Shown: in pieces, positions 9,157-18,031 of the stretch
Numbering within the stretch: position 1 is the first letter of the stretch
Layout of the letters: the number at the start of each line of letters is the position of its first letter
Origin: Sphingomonas phyllosphaerae
GTDB taxonomy: Bacteria; Pseudomonadota; Alphaproteobacteria; Sphingomonadales; Sphingomonadaceae
Length of the DNA stretch: 64,000 nt
Assembly (NCBI GenBank): GCA_036946405.1
Contig: JAQIJC010000001.1
Coordinates: forward strand, 3,051,501 to 3,115,500
Direction: 5' to 3'
Translations under genes and position numbers: made by a program
Notes under the pieces: model-generated
Seen by the model: only the letters and a program-made list of their open reading frames with translations
Told to the model about the DNA's origin: nothing
The model's database searches: none

Positions 9157-10770
9157 ATGACGGACAAGTACGACGCACTTATCATCGGCGGTGGACACAA
9201 CGGGCTGGTGTGCGCCTTCTACCTCGCGCACGCCGGGCTGAAGGTCCGCGTGCTCGAACGTCGCCATGTCGTCGGCGGCGCGGCGGTGACCGAGGAATTC
9301 CACCCCGGCTTCCGCAACTCGACTGCCAGCTACACCGTGAGCCTGCTCCGCCCGAAGGTGATCGCGGACATGAAGCTGCACGACCGCGGGTTCCGGATCA
9401 TCGAGCGGACGATCAGCAACTTCTTCCCTTTCCCCGACACCTATCTCACGCTCGGCGGCGGGATGCAGCGTACGCAAGAGCAATTCGCGCGCTTCAGCCG
9501 CCGCGACGCCGACGCCTATCCCCGCTACGACGCCGCGCTCGAACGCGTCGCGCAGGTGCTGCGCGATCTCGCGCTCAAGATCCCACCCAACGCCGGCGGC
9601 GGGCTGGCGGAGGTCGTTGCGGCGGCGCGACAGGGCTGGCCGCTGGCCAAACTCGACATCGAAGCGCAGCGCGATCTTCTCGACGTCTTCACCAAGTCCG
9701 CGCGTGACTTCCTCGATGGCTGGTTCGAGGACGACCACGTCAAGTCAGCGTTCGCGTTCGACGCGGTCGTCGGCAATTTCGCGGGCGTCTCGACCCCCGG
9801 CTCGGCCTATGTCCTGCTCCACCACGTCTTCGGCGAAGTGAACGGCAAGTTCGGCGCCTGGGGCCATTCGGTTGGCGGCATGGGCGCGATCACGCAGGCG
9901 ATGCAGGCCGCCTGCCTCGATGCCGGTGTCGAGATCAGCCTCGACGCCCCCGTCGCGCGCGTGTTGGTCGACGGCGGCAAGGCGGCCGGCATCGTGCTGG
10001 AAGGCGGCGAAGAGATCGCCGCCCCGATCGTCGCCGCCAATGTCGGCCCAGCGATGCTCTATCGGCAGATGATCGACGCCAGCGACATGCCGGAGGATTT
10101 CCGCCGCCGCGTCGCCGGGTTCAAGACCGGATCGGGCACGTTCCGCATGAACGTCGCGCTCAGCGAATTGCCCGACTTCACCGTCCTGCCCGGCAAGGAA
10201 CGCGCCGAGCACCACACCGCCGGGATCATCATCGCCCCGGGCCTCGATTACATGGACCGCGCCTTCGACGACGCGAAGGTCTACGGCTGGTCGAAGGAGC
10301 CGATCGTCGAGATGAAGCTGCCCACGACGGTCGACGACAGCCTCGCCCCGCCCGGGATGCACATCGCCAGCCTGTTCTGCCAGCAATTCGCGCCGCAGCT
10401 GCCCGATGGCCGCAGCTGGGACGACGCGCGCGAACAGGTCGCCGATCTCATCATCGACACCGTCGACCGCCATGCGCCCAACTTCAGGAAGTCGGTGATC
10501 GCGCGGCAAATCCACTCGCCGCTCGATCTCGAACGCAAGTTTGGGCTGATCGACGGCGACATCTTCCACGGCCGGATGAGCCTCGACCAATTGTGGTCGG
10601 CGCGGCCGGTGCTCGGGCATGGCGACTATCGCGCGCCGATCCACGGCCTCTACATGTGCGGATCGGGCACGCACCCGGGCGGCGGGGTGACCGGCGCGCC
10701 GGGCCACAATGCCGCACAGGCGATCCTCGCCGACCGCAGCCTTATCGGGCGCTGGCGGCGGCGCGCCTGA
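9157..10770 (+). CDS. NAD(P)/FAD-dependent oxidoreductase, phytoene-dehydrogenase-like (537 aa)
   Basis: The N-terminus has a dinucleotide-binding fold, IIGGGHNGLVCAFYLAHAGL (about residues 7-26), followed by VLERRHVVGGAAVTEEF, the FAD signature of the phytoene desaturase/carotenoid isomerase-like family. The C-terminus has LYMCGSGTHPGGGVTGAPGHNAA, the second FAD-contacting motif of the family. An in-frame ATG at 9121 lies inside the repeat element; the ATG at 9157 is preferred because GGGGGAAAG lies directly before it. It follows the Rieske gene by 100 bases and is probably cotranscribed. No carotenoid genes are nearby, so it more likely oxidises the product of, or a compound related to, the Rieske step. 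It is convergent with the APC permease and the ends overlap by 29 bases. Confidence 0.88.
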   Translation: MTDKYDALIIGGGHNGLVCAFYLAHAGLKVRVLERRHVVGGAAVTEEFHPGFRNSTASYTVSLLRPKVIADMKLHDRGFRIIERTISNFFPFPDTYLTLGGGMQRTQEQFARFSRRDADAYPRYDAALERVAQVLRDLALKIPPNAGGGLAEVVAAARQGWPLAKLDIEAQRDLLDVFTKSARDFLDGWFEDDHVKSAFAFDAVVGNFAGVSTPGSAYVLLHHVFGEVNGKFGAWGHSVGGMGAITQAMQAACLDAGVEISLDAPVARVLVDGGKAAGIVLEGGEEIAAPIVAANVGPAMLYRQMIDASDMPEDFRRRVAGFKTGSGTFRMNVALSELPDFTVLPGKERAEHHTAGIIIAPGLDYMDRAFDDAKVYGWSKEPIVEMKLPTTVDDSLAPPGMHIASLFCQQFAPQLPDGRSWDDAREQVADLIIDTVDRHAPNFRKSVIARQIHSPLDLERKFGLIDGDIFHGRMSLDQLWSARPVLGHGDYRAPIHGLYMCGSGTHPGGGVTGAPGHNAAQAILADRSLIGRWRRRA

Positions 10771-12073
10771 CCCACCAATAGACGGGGATGCCCGCCAGCA
10801 GCAGCAGCAGCGCCCAGACGTTCGCCTCGATTCCGAGCCCGTACGACAGCCACGCGATGAACGCGGCCGACGCGATCCCCGCGGCACGCCCGCTTGCATC
10901 GCCGCGCAGCAACGCCACGCCCGACAGCGCGCTGACGAAATAGGCGAGCATCCCCGCCGCCAACGATACCGCAGCGACGAACGCAAACAGGTCGCCCATC
11001 CCGCGCGTGTAATTGGCGAGCGTGACGCCCGTCACCAGAACGCCCGCCAGCACGTGCGCCCGCACCGGCACCCCCGCTTCATTCTCCCGCCCGAACCAGC
11101 GCGGGAACACCCCGCCGCGCGCCATCGCCCGGGGCACCTCGCCTTGCAGCAGGACGAAGCCGTTCAGCGTTCCCAGCGCGCTCACCGTGGCGAACAAGGC
11201 CACCACCTGCGCGGTCGCGCCGCCCATCGCGCTCCCGAGGAAGTCGGCGATCGGCGCAGGCGAAGCGGCGACCGACGCGCGCGGCATCAGCGCGGTGATC
11301 GCGCCCGAGACGATCAGATAGATCATGCCGACTGCCGCAGTTCCGATCAGCGTCGCGCGCGGCACCGTCCGCGCCGGGTTCTGCATCCGGTCGGCGGGCA
11401 CCGTCGCAGATTCGACGCCGAGAAACCCCCAGAAGGTCAGCGCCGCGGCGCCCGCGATCGTCCCGGCCGCAAGCGGCACCGGCGCATCCTGTATCACTGC
11501 CGCATCACCTCTGGTCAGCAGCAGCCAGCCGGCGAGCAGCGCCACCGCGGCAAGCGGCACCAGCTTCAACACCATTGTCACCAACTGCACCCGCGCCGCC
11601 GCCGCGACCCCGCGCACGTTCACACCGACGAACACCCACACCATCGCCACCGCCGCGATCGCCGCGTGTGGCGCAATCGCGGGGATGGCGACGCTCAGCG
11701 CACTGACCGCCGCGACCGCCACCGCACCGTTTCCCGCCCAGATCAGCGTCCAGTAACTCCACGCCGTCGCGAAACCGACCGCCGACCCGAACGCTGCGTC
11801 GGCATAGGCATAGGGGCCGCCCGCCTGCGGCACCGCCGCCGCCAGCCGCGCTAAGACGAACGCCAGCGCCATCGCACCCGCGATCGTGATCACCCAGCCG
11901 AACGTCGCATTCGCGCCGAACGGCGCCAGCGTGGCGGGCAGCAGGTAGATCCCCGATCCGATCAGATTGCCCATCACCAGTGCCAGCGCACCCCAGAAGC
12001 CGAGCGCTCCCTGTTCTTCCAAGGGCTTGACGCTTGATCCGGTTGTCTTGCCGTGGTCTGCTCGTCCGTCCAT
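10742..12073 (-). CDS. APC-family amino acid / amine permease (443 aa)
   Basis: Inner-membrane secondary transporter of the amino acid-polyamine-organocation family. It has about 12 hydrophobic segments. The first contains the family signature GNLIGSGIYLLPATLAPFG, and PQAGGPYAYADAAFG follows TM2. A Glu-containing FWGFLGVESATVPADRMQNP lies at the usual mid-protein position. The chosen start at 12073 shares the palindrome CATG with the start of the divergent sulfotransferase. A longer form would run into that gene. The substrate is probably an amino acid or amine, and the position beside the Rieske/FAD genes suggests it feeds that pathway. The 3' end overlaps the FAD oxidoreductase gene on the other strand. 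Confidence 0.88.
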   Translation of the reverse strand: MDGRADHGKTTGSSVKPLEEQGALGFWGALALVMGNLIGSGIYLLPATLAPFGANATFGWVITIAGAMALAFVLARLAAAVPQAGGPYAYADAAFGSAVGFATAWSYWTLIWAGNGAVAVAAVSALSVAIPAIAPHAAIAAVAMVWVFVGVNVRGVAAAARVQLVTMVLKLVPLAAVALLAGWLLLTRGDAAVIQDAPVPLAAGTIAGAAALTFWGFLGVESATVPADRMQNPARTVPRATLIGTAAVGMIYLIVSGAITALMPRASVAASPAPIADFLGSAMGGATAQVVALFATVSALGTLNGFVLLQGEVPRAMARGGVFPRWFGRENEAGVPVRAHVLAGVLVTGVTLANYTRGMGDLFAFVAAVSLAAGMLAYFVSALSGVALLRGDASGRAAGIASAAFIAWLSYGLGIEANVWALLLLLAGIPVYWWVRRAAASAR

Positions 12074-13664
12074 GCCCAACCCTGCCCGTTTCCCTGCCCT
12101 GCTAGTCGACGCCGCGCTGGCGCTCCACGACAATCGGCTCGACATCGCCGAGCCGTTGCTGCGCAGCTATCTGAAACGCGACCCCTTCGATGCACGCGCG
12201 ATCCGGATGCTGGCAGAGCTGGCGGGGCGGATCGGACGCAATCGCGATGCCGAAACCTTGCTGCGCCGCGCGCTCGAACTCGCCCCCGGGTTTACCGCCG
12301 CCCGCGCCAATCTCGCGATCGTACTCTACCGCCAGAACCGCGCCGTCGACGCGCTTGCCGAACTCGATACGCTGCTTGCCGCGGAGCCGGAACACCTCGG
12401 CCACGCCAATCTCAAGGCCGCCGCGCTCGGCCGGCTCGGCGGGTTCGATGAGGCGATCGCGCTGTACGAACGCGTGCTCGCCGCGGCCCCCGCGCAGCCG
12501 AAGGTGTGGATGAGCTACGGTCATATGCTCAAAACAGTCGGGCGGCAGGCGGACGGCGTGGCGGCCTATCGCCGCACGATTGCCTTGCGCCCGGACTTGG
12601 GCGAGGCCTGGTGGAGCCTCGCGAACCTCAAGACCGTGCGCTTCGACGATGCCGATGTCGCGGAAATGACCGCTGCGCTAGGCGACCCGGCGATCACGAC
12701 CGAGGACCGGTTCCACCTCGACTTCGCGCTCGGTAAGGCATGGGAGGAGCGCGGCGACCCCGACCGCGCCTTCGCGCATTATGCCGCCGGCAACGCACTG
12801 CGCCGGACGCAGATCGCCTATGACGCCGACGAGACGACGCAATTCGTCGATACGGTCGTCGCGACCGCCACCCCCGGCTTCTTCGCCGCCCGGGCCGGCT
12901 GGGGCTGTCCCGCGCCCGATCCGATCTTCGTGCTGGGAATGCCGCGCGCCGGATCGACGCTGATCGAGCAGATCCTCGCCAGCCACCCGCTGGTCGAGGG
13001 CACGACCGAATTGCCCGACCTGCCCGCGCTCGCCCGCCGCATCGCCGACTATCCCGCCGGGCTCGCGGCCCTCACCGCCGAGCGCGCCCGCGCTTTGGGG
13101 GAGGACTATCTCCGCCGCACCGCGGTCCAGCGCCGCACCGACCGTCCGTATTTCGTCGACAAGCTGCCGAACAACTGGGCACATGTCGCACTGATCCGGC
13201 TGATCCTTCCCAATGCCACGATCATCGACGCGCGGCGCGACCCGCGCGCCTGCTGCTTCTCGAACTTCAAGCAGCATTTCGCGCGCGGTCAGGGCTTCAG
13301 CTACGCACTCGACGACATGGGGCGCTATTACCGCGACTATGTGCGGATGATGGCGCACGTCGACGCGGTGCAGCCCGGCCGCGTTCATCGCGTGATCCAC
13401 GAACAACTGGTCGATACGCCCGAGCCGCAGATCCGTGCGCTGCTCGACGCCTGCGGCCTCCCGTTCGACGCCGCCTGCCTGTCCTCGCATCGCACCGAGC
13501 GCGCGGTACGGACGGCCTCGTCGGAGCAGGTGCGGCAGCCGATCTTCCGCGGCGGCGACCGCGCGTGGCGGGCGTTTGCCACGCATCTTCGGCCGCTCGA
13601 GCACGCGCTCGGCGACGTGATCGACTGTTATCCTCTTGCTCCCGGGCCCGCCTCGCCAGCGTGA
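12072..13664 (+). CDS. TPR-repeat sulfotransferase family protein (530 aa)
   Basis: Fusion of two parts. Residues about 10-225 are tetratricopeptide repeats (for example NRDAETLLRRALELAPGFTA and FDEAIALYERVLAAAP). The C-terminal half is a sulfotransferase-type fold with the PAPS 5'-phosphosulfate loop FVLGMPRAGSTLIEQILASH near residue 285 and a later INDARRDPRACCFSNFKQHF-like 3'-phosphate region (IIDARRDPRACCFSNF). Such proteins move sulfate from PAPS to a protein or small acceptor; the acceptor is unknown. The start codon overlaps that of the divergent permease, so its promoter must lie within the permease gene. A TonB-dependent receptor follows 108 bases downstream on the same strand. Confidence 0.87.
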   Translation: MPNPARFPALLVDAALALHDNRLDIAEPLLRSYLKRDPFDARAIRMLAELAGRIGRNRDAETLLRRALELAPGFTAARANLAIVLYRQNRAVDALAELDTLLAAEPEHLGHANLKAAALGRLGGFDEAIALYERVLAAAPAQPKVWMSYGHMLKTVGRQADGVAAYRRTIALRPDLGEAWWSLANLKTVRFDDADVAEMTAALGDPAITTEDRFHLDFALGKAWEERGDPDRAFAHYAAGNALRRTQIAYDADETTQFVDTVVATATPGFFAARAGWGCPAPDPIFVLGMPRAGSTLIEQILASHPLVEGTTELPDLPALARRIADYPAGLAALTAERARALGEDYLRRTAVQRRTDRPYFVDKLPNNWAHVALIRLILPNATIIDARRDPRACCFSNFKQHFARGQGFSYALDDMGRYYRDYVRMMAHVDAVQPGRVHRVIHEQLVDTPEPQIRALLDACGLPFDAACLSSHRTERAVRTASSEQVRQPIFRGGDRAWRAFATHLRPLEHALGDVIDCYPLAPGPASPA

Positions 13665-13772
13665 CAATTTCATCACGCCAAGCATTTAAGATAAAATGTT
13701 TCTTGTCCGGATTGACCGCGCCGCTGCCGCGCTGCAGCATGTCGTCACATAGTCGCAACAAAGGGGATTGTT

Positions 13773-16301
13773 GTGGTGGTCAGCTTCCGTCGTCGCGTGC
13801 TCGTTCCGTTGCTGGCGTCGGCGGCGTTTGCAATGCCTGCCTGGGCGCAGACCGGCTCCGGCCAGACCACGACTGCCGACACGCCCTCGCAACAGCCGAC
13901 CGCCACTACGACCGACGGCGACATCATCGTCACCGCGCAAAAGCGCGACGAAAGCATCCAGAATGTGCCGATCAGCATCCAGGCGATCGGCACCCGCCGG
14001 CTCGACCAGCTCAACGTATCGAACTTCAACGATTATACCCAGCTGCTGCCGTCGGTGGCGTTTCAGTCGTCGCAGCCGGGCGTGACCACCGTCTATATGC
14101 GCGGCGTCGCATCGGGCGGCGACGGCAATCACTCGGGCTCGCTACCCTCGGTCGGCGTGTACCTGGACGAGCAGCCGGTGACGACGATCGGCGGCACGCT
14201 CGACATCCACATTTACGATATCGCGCGGATCGAGAGCCTCGCCGGGCCGCAGGGCACGTTGTACGGCGCGTCGAGCGAGGCGGGCACGATCCGCATCATC
14301 ACCAACAAGCCCGACACCGCCGGCTTCTACGGCCGTGTCGATGGCGAGGTGAACATGCTGCGATCGGGCGGCATCGGCTACACCAGCGAGGGGATGCTCA
14401 ACATCCCGTTCGGTGAGCGGGTCGCGCTGCGGATGGTCGGCTTCTACCAAAAGGACGCCGGCTTCATCGACAACGTCCCCGGCACGCGTCGCTTCCTGCC
14501 GGAAGCGGGCGGGATAAGCGTCGACAATGCCGCGTTCGTCGAGAAGGACTATAACGACACCGAGACCTATGGCGGCCGCGCCGCGCTCAAGATCGATCTC
14601 GACGACAATTGGACCGCGACGCCGACCCTGCTCTACCAGGAACAGAACAGCCACGGCAGCTACGGCTACGATCCCAAGGTCGGTGACCTTGAGGTGCAGC
14701 GTTTCTACCCCGAATATCGTCGTGACCGCTTTGCTCAGGCGGCGCTGACGATCGAGGGCAAGCTCGGCAACTGGGACGTCACCTACGCCGGCGCGCTGCT
14801 CGATCGCCGCGCGGTGCAGTCGAGCGACTACACCGATTATTCCGAAGCCTATGACTCGCTCTATTCGGCGGTGGGCGGGCTCGCCGGCTATTTCTATTAT
14901 CAGGACAACGCCGGCAACACGATCGATCCGCGCCAGCGCGTGATCGGCCGCGATCATTTCAAGAAGCTCAGTCAGGAGGTGCGCGTGGCCTCGCCGGTCG
15001 ACCAGCCGTTCCGGCTGGTCGCGGGCGCCTTTTATCAACGGCAGAGCAACCTGATCTTTCAGGATTACCAGATTCCCAATCTCGGATCGCAGGTGTCCGT
15101 CAACGGCTATCCCGGGACGCTGTGGCTGACGCGCCAGCACCGCGTCGACAAGGATTATGCGGTGTTCGGCGAGGCGAGCTACGATCTGACGCCGAAGCTG
15201 ACGCTCACCGCGGGCGGGCGGGTCTTCATCTACGACAATTCGCTGGTCGGTTTCTTCGGCTTCGGCCGCAATCCCGGCGTCGACCCGGATGATGGCCGCC
15301 CCTACACGGCCAGTCCGTTCAACGCCGCCGGCAGTTCGCGCACCGGCGTGGCGAGTTGCTACATGGCGGGCGGCGGCACGCTGCGCGACGCCTATCTGAA
15401 TGGCGGCGACACGACCGCCTTCCTCACCACGCCCGATGTCGGCGCGATCCCGTGCGTCAATCTCGGCGTCCCCGATGGCAACCGCGTGGTGCCCAAGCGC
15501 GCCGATGGCCAAGGCGTCACCTATCGCTTCAACGCGACGTGGAAGCCGACCGACGCGGTCCTGCTCTACGCGACCGCCTCGCGCGGTTTCCGCCCAGGCG
15601 GCATCAACCGCCGCGGCGACGTCGGCGACTATGCCGCCGACTTCCTGACCAATTACGAGATCGGTTGGAAAACCACGCTACCGGGCGGCACCGTCCGCTT
15701 CAACGGGGCGGTCTATCAGCAAAATTGGGATCAATTTCAGTTCTCGTTCCTTGGTGAAAACAGCTTCACCGTGATCCAGAACGGACCCGATGCGCGCATT
15801 CGCGGCGTCGAAATGGACACCAACGTTACCCTGGGCGGCCTTTCGCTGACCGCGGCCGGCGCGTATACCGACGCCAGGACGCGCACCGAGCTTTGCGACT
15901 CCGTCGATTGCGCCGCGGATGGCGCGAAGGTGCTCGCCCCCGCCGGCACCCGCCTGCCGATCACACCGCGCTTCAAAATCAGCGGCACGGCGCGTTACGC
16001 GGTGCCGATCGGCACGGTGCGCGCCTACGTACAGGGTTTGATCGCACACCAGAGCTCCGCATCCTCGGACCTGCGCGTCGACAAGGCCGCGGCGCTGGGT
16101 CGGTTGCAAGCCTATACCAGCGCAAACCTGTCGATCGGCGGCGAGCTGGCGAACTACACCTTTGAGATTTTTATACGAAATCTCTGGGACGAACGCGGCC
16201 AGATCTCACGCTTCCAGCAATGCGGCGCGTGCGACCAGCGCCCGTACATCGTCCCGATCGCGCCGCGGACGATTGGCATCCGGGCAGGCGCGAAGTTCTA
16301 G
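13773..16301 (+). CDS. TonB-dependent receptor (842 aa)
   Basis: Outer-membrane receptor with a signal peptide (ending MPAWAQ), a DIIVTAQKRDESIQNVPISI TonB box and plug start typical of the subgroup common in sphingomonads, the plug motif PSVGVYLDEQPV, and a barrel ending in GIRAGAKF. There is no STN domain. The start is GTG at 13773 with AAGGGG six bases upstream; a second GTG codon follows at once. The upstream gene is the TPR-sulfotransferase, and downstream is a decayed alcohol dehydrogenase whose first recognisable codons follow the receptor stop almost directly. Receptors of this subgroup often take up terpenoid, aromatic or siderophore-like compounds, but the ligand here is unknown. 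Confidence 0.93.
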   Translation: MVVSFRRRVLVPLLASAAFAMPAWAQTGSGQTTTADTPSQQPTATTTDGDIIVTAQKRDESIQNVPISIQAIGTRRLDQLNVSNFNDYTQLLPSVAFQSSQPGVTTVYMRGVASGGDGNHSGSLPSVGVYLDEQPVTTIGGTLDIHIYDIARIESLAGPQGTLYGASSEAGTIRIITNKPDTAGFYGRVDGEVNMLRSGGIGYTSEGMLNIPFGERVALRMVGFYQKDAGFIDNVPGTRRFLPEAGGISVDNAAFVEKDYNDTETYGGRAALKIDLDDNWTATPTLLYQEQNSHGSYGYDPKVGDLEVQRFYPEYRRDRFAQAALTIEGKLGNWDVTYAGALLDRRAVQSSDYTDYSEAYDSLYSAVGGLAGYFYYQDNAGNTIDPRQRVIGRDHFKKLSQEVRVASPVDQPFRLVAGAFYQRQSNLIFQDYQIPNLGSQVSVNGYPGTLWLTRQHRVDKDYAVFGEASYDLTPKLTLTAGGRVFIYDNSLVGFFGFGRNPGVDPDDGRPYTASPFNAAGSSRTGVASCYMAGGGTLRDAYLNGGDTTAFLTTPDVGAIPCVNLGVPDGNRVVPKRADGQGVTYRFNATWKPTDAVLLYATASRGFRPGGINRRGDVGDYAADFLTNYEIGWKTTLPGGTVRFNGAVYQQNWDQFQFSFLGENSFTVIQNGPDARIRGVEMDTNVTLGGLSLTAAGAYTDARTRTELCDSVDCAADGAKVLAPAGTRLPITPRFKISGTARYAVPIGTVRAYVQGLIAHQSSASSDLRVDKAAALGRLQAYTSANLSIGGELANYTFEIFIRNLWDERGQISRFQQCGACDQRPYIVPIAPRTIGIRAGAKF

Positions 16302-16303
16302 CG

Positions 16304-16781
16304 GTGATCGGCGCAGCGGGGGCCGGGCGATCGGAGATTGCTTCCTCCGTTGCACGATGCGGCGGTGATCGTCGTCGACAGGGTCGCGCACTCGCTGGAC
16401 GTCACACGACGCCTCGGCGCGGACGAGGTAGTCGACGCGAACGACGGCGATCCGGTCGCCGCGGTGCACGACTTCGCGCGCAGACAGGGAGCGGACGTGG
16501 TCTTTGAATGCGTCGGCGGCTTCGACGAGGGTGAGATTGCGATGCCTTTGGAATGGCAGCGCATCCAGACGTCGAAACTCCGGCTTCGTTCCAGCGCCAG
16601 CTTCGCGATGCACGACATCCGCCCCGAGGAGGCCGAGGTGCTCGACCTGATCGCACGCGGCGTGCTGAAGACACAGGAACTGATCACGCATCGCTTTCCG
16701 CTCGAACGGATCAATGAAGCGTTTGACACCGCCGACGACAAGCCGCGCACCGCGGCGATCTTTGTCGCGCTCGAGGTGTGA
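16304..16781 (+). pseudogene. Decayed zinc-type alcohol dehydrogenase (C-terminal remnant, frameshifted)
   Basis: The reading frame from 16304 gives VIGAAGAGRSEIASSVARC, a damaged version of the NAD-binding glycine motif of medium-chain Zn-dependent dehydrogenases. The family pattern then continues in another frame (16338-16781) as AAVIVVDRVAHSLDVTRRLGADEVVDA and GADVVFECVGG, to the C-terminal FPLERINEAFDTA. The N-terminal catalytic zinc domain is missing and the frames are broken, so this is a relic. It directly follows the receptor stop codon. Confidence 0.72.
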
Positions 16782-16834
16782 TCGAAACCGCCCGGAATGG
16801 TCGAGCCTCCAACTCCTGAGAAGGTGCTGCCAGT

Positions 16835-16981
16835 ATGAGCAAGACGATGAACCAGTTTGCGCCGGAGGTCCGCGAAGGGGGCAGTTCGGATGGTGCTGGA
16901 TCATGAGCGTGACCACCCGTCGCGACGGGTACTTACGTCTTAATCTGGTCGGGCTTCATCTAGGTCGCGTTCGTCATCGAC
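16835..16981 (+). pseudogene. Remnant of an IS3-type insertion sequence (orfA start joined to orfB piece)
   Basis: Codons from 16835 read MSKTMNQFAPEVRE. After one extra base in the G-run at 16877-16880, the family sequence continues as AVRMVLDHERDHPSR, which matches the start of IS3-family OrfA transposases. Next, 16931-16981 reads TYVLIWSGFI, an amber stop, then VAFVID, which matches the integrase core of OrfB (usually TYV.TW.GFVYVAFVID). So most of the element is deleted and what remains carries a frameshift and a stop. No terminal repeats or target duplication could be defined. Confidence 0.7.
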
Positions 16982-17136
16982 TCCAGCATACCATCGCCGA
17001 TTCCATGAAGCGCGCGCAAAGCATCGATTTGTTCAGGCAATCGTTGCTTGAACGGGATGGTTGAACGATCATCTTTACGCATTGCCATTGCGAACGCGCT
17101 GCCGGATGATGGAGCCGGCCAGCGGGGCGAGGCGAC

Positions 17137-17769
17137 ATGTCGGACAGGCGAGGCATCACGCGAGCATTCCTTTGGCTGGCCGTCCTCGCGGGCGGACCGC
17201 TGCTGGGCGCGAAGCTGTTCGATCTCGTCGTGCTTGCCGGCGCATGGAGCGCGCATCCAGCCGCTTCGCTGGCGATGGTGCCCTATGGGAAGGCGTAGCC
17301 GGTCGATACCGGAGTCTTCTTCATCCCATTGTCGGCCGCGATGCTATTGGCAGGGTTCGGCGCACTGATCGCGGGATGGCGCACGCCATGGCGCTATCGA
17401 TGGCTGCTTTGCCTGCCGTCGATCGGCATCCTGTTGCTGCTGATCCTGACGGTGGTCGCCTTCTGGCCGATGAACGCGGCGCTTTACTATCACGGCATCG
17501 GCTCGCCGAAGGACACCATCACCGATGCGCAGTCGGTTGCGATGGCGCGCCGCTGGGTCGCCCTCGACTGGGTCCGCGTCGCGGGCGCGACCGCTGCCTT
17601 CGTCGCGCCGTTGCGCGCCTTGACGCTCCCCTGGCCGCCAGCGGTGGCGCGCCAGGATCCGCCGCTGGTGCGTGCGCTGCTCGCGCTTGCGCTCCTCGCC
17701 GTGGCGGCATTTGTCATCTGGTTCGTCCTGAACCTAAGCATCGCCGCGACCAGCGCCCGGTCCGGATGA
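17137..17769 (+). pseudogene. Small membrane protein interrupted by an in-frame amber codon (DUF1772-like)
   Basis: Apart from one TAG at 17296-17298 (codon 54), the frame is open for 210 codons and reads as one coherent protein. It has a first membrane segment (FLWLAVLAGGPLLGAKLFDL), a loop PYGKA-stop-PVDTGVFFIPLS, then three further membrane segments. The segment RRWVALDWVRVAGATAAFVA resembles the last part of DUF1772/anthrone-oxygenase-like proteins. The ATG at 17137 has GAGG just upstream. A single base change could give the stop from a Tyr codon, so this is a recent pseudogene, a sequencing error, or, less likely, a read-through gene. It sits in a stretch of relics, which favours decay. 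Confidence 0.6.
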
Positions 17770-17897
17770 CCGGAGACGATCTCGGCGAAGGTCGCTGATG
17801 GCGCGTCCTGCCCCAGCTTGAAGTGCGGCCCGCACGAGCGAATCTGCGCGCGGAACGCCACGACGTGCCGCGCAAGCCGATCGAACCGCTCGCTCAT
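17766..17897 (-). pseudogene. Possible C-terminal remnant of a PaiB-like FMN-binding regulator
   Basis: On the minus strand the frame from 17897 reads FDRLARHVVAFRAQIRSCG followed by HFKLGQD. This resembles the C-terminal part of FMN-binding PaiB-type proteins, where a (G/A)F.I.I...GKFKLSQN pattern occurs. No N-terminal FMN domain is present upstream, and the frame then runs into the neighbouring relic. The match is short, so this is tentative. Confidence 0.35.
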
Positions 17898-18031
17898 CTG
17901 CTCAGGACGCCAGCCGCCCCTCGGCTCGAATTGAACCGCGAGGCACGCGATGGCGTCGCTTGCGTCTCGATCGACTACCGAGTGGGCGTCGACGGCCGCG
18001 TGTGGCGCATCCGCCCGTCGACATGCGGATG

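Noticed and set aside
10709..11854. Plus-strand frame of 381 codons opposite the APC permease
   Set aside because: Almost only Arg, His, Pro and Gln, which is the typical shadow of a hydrophobic membrane protein gene.
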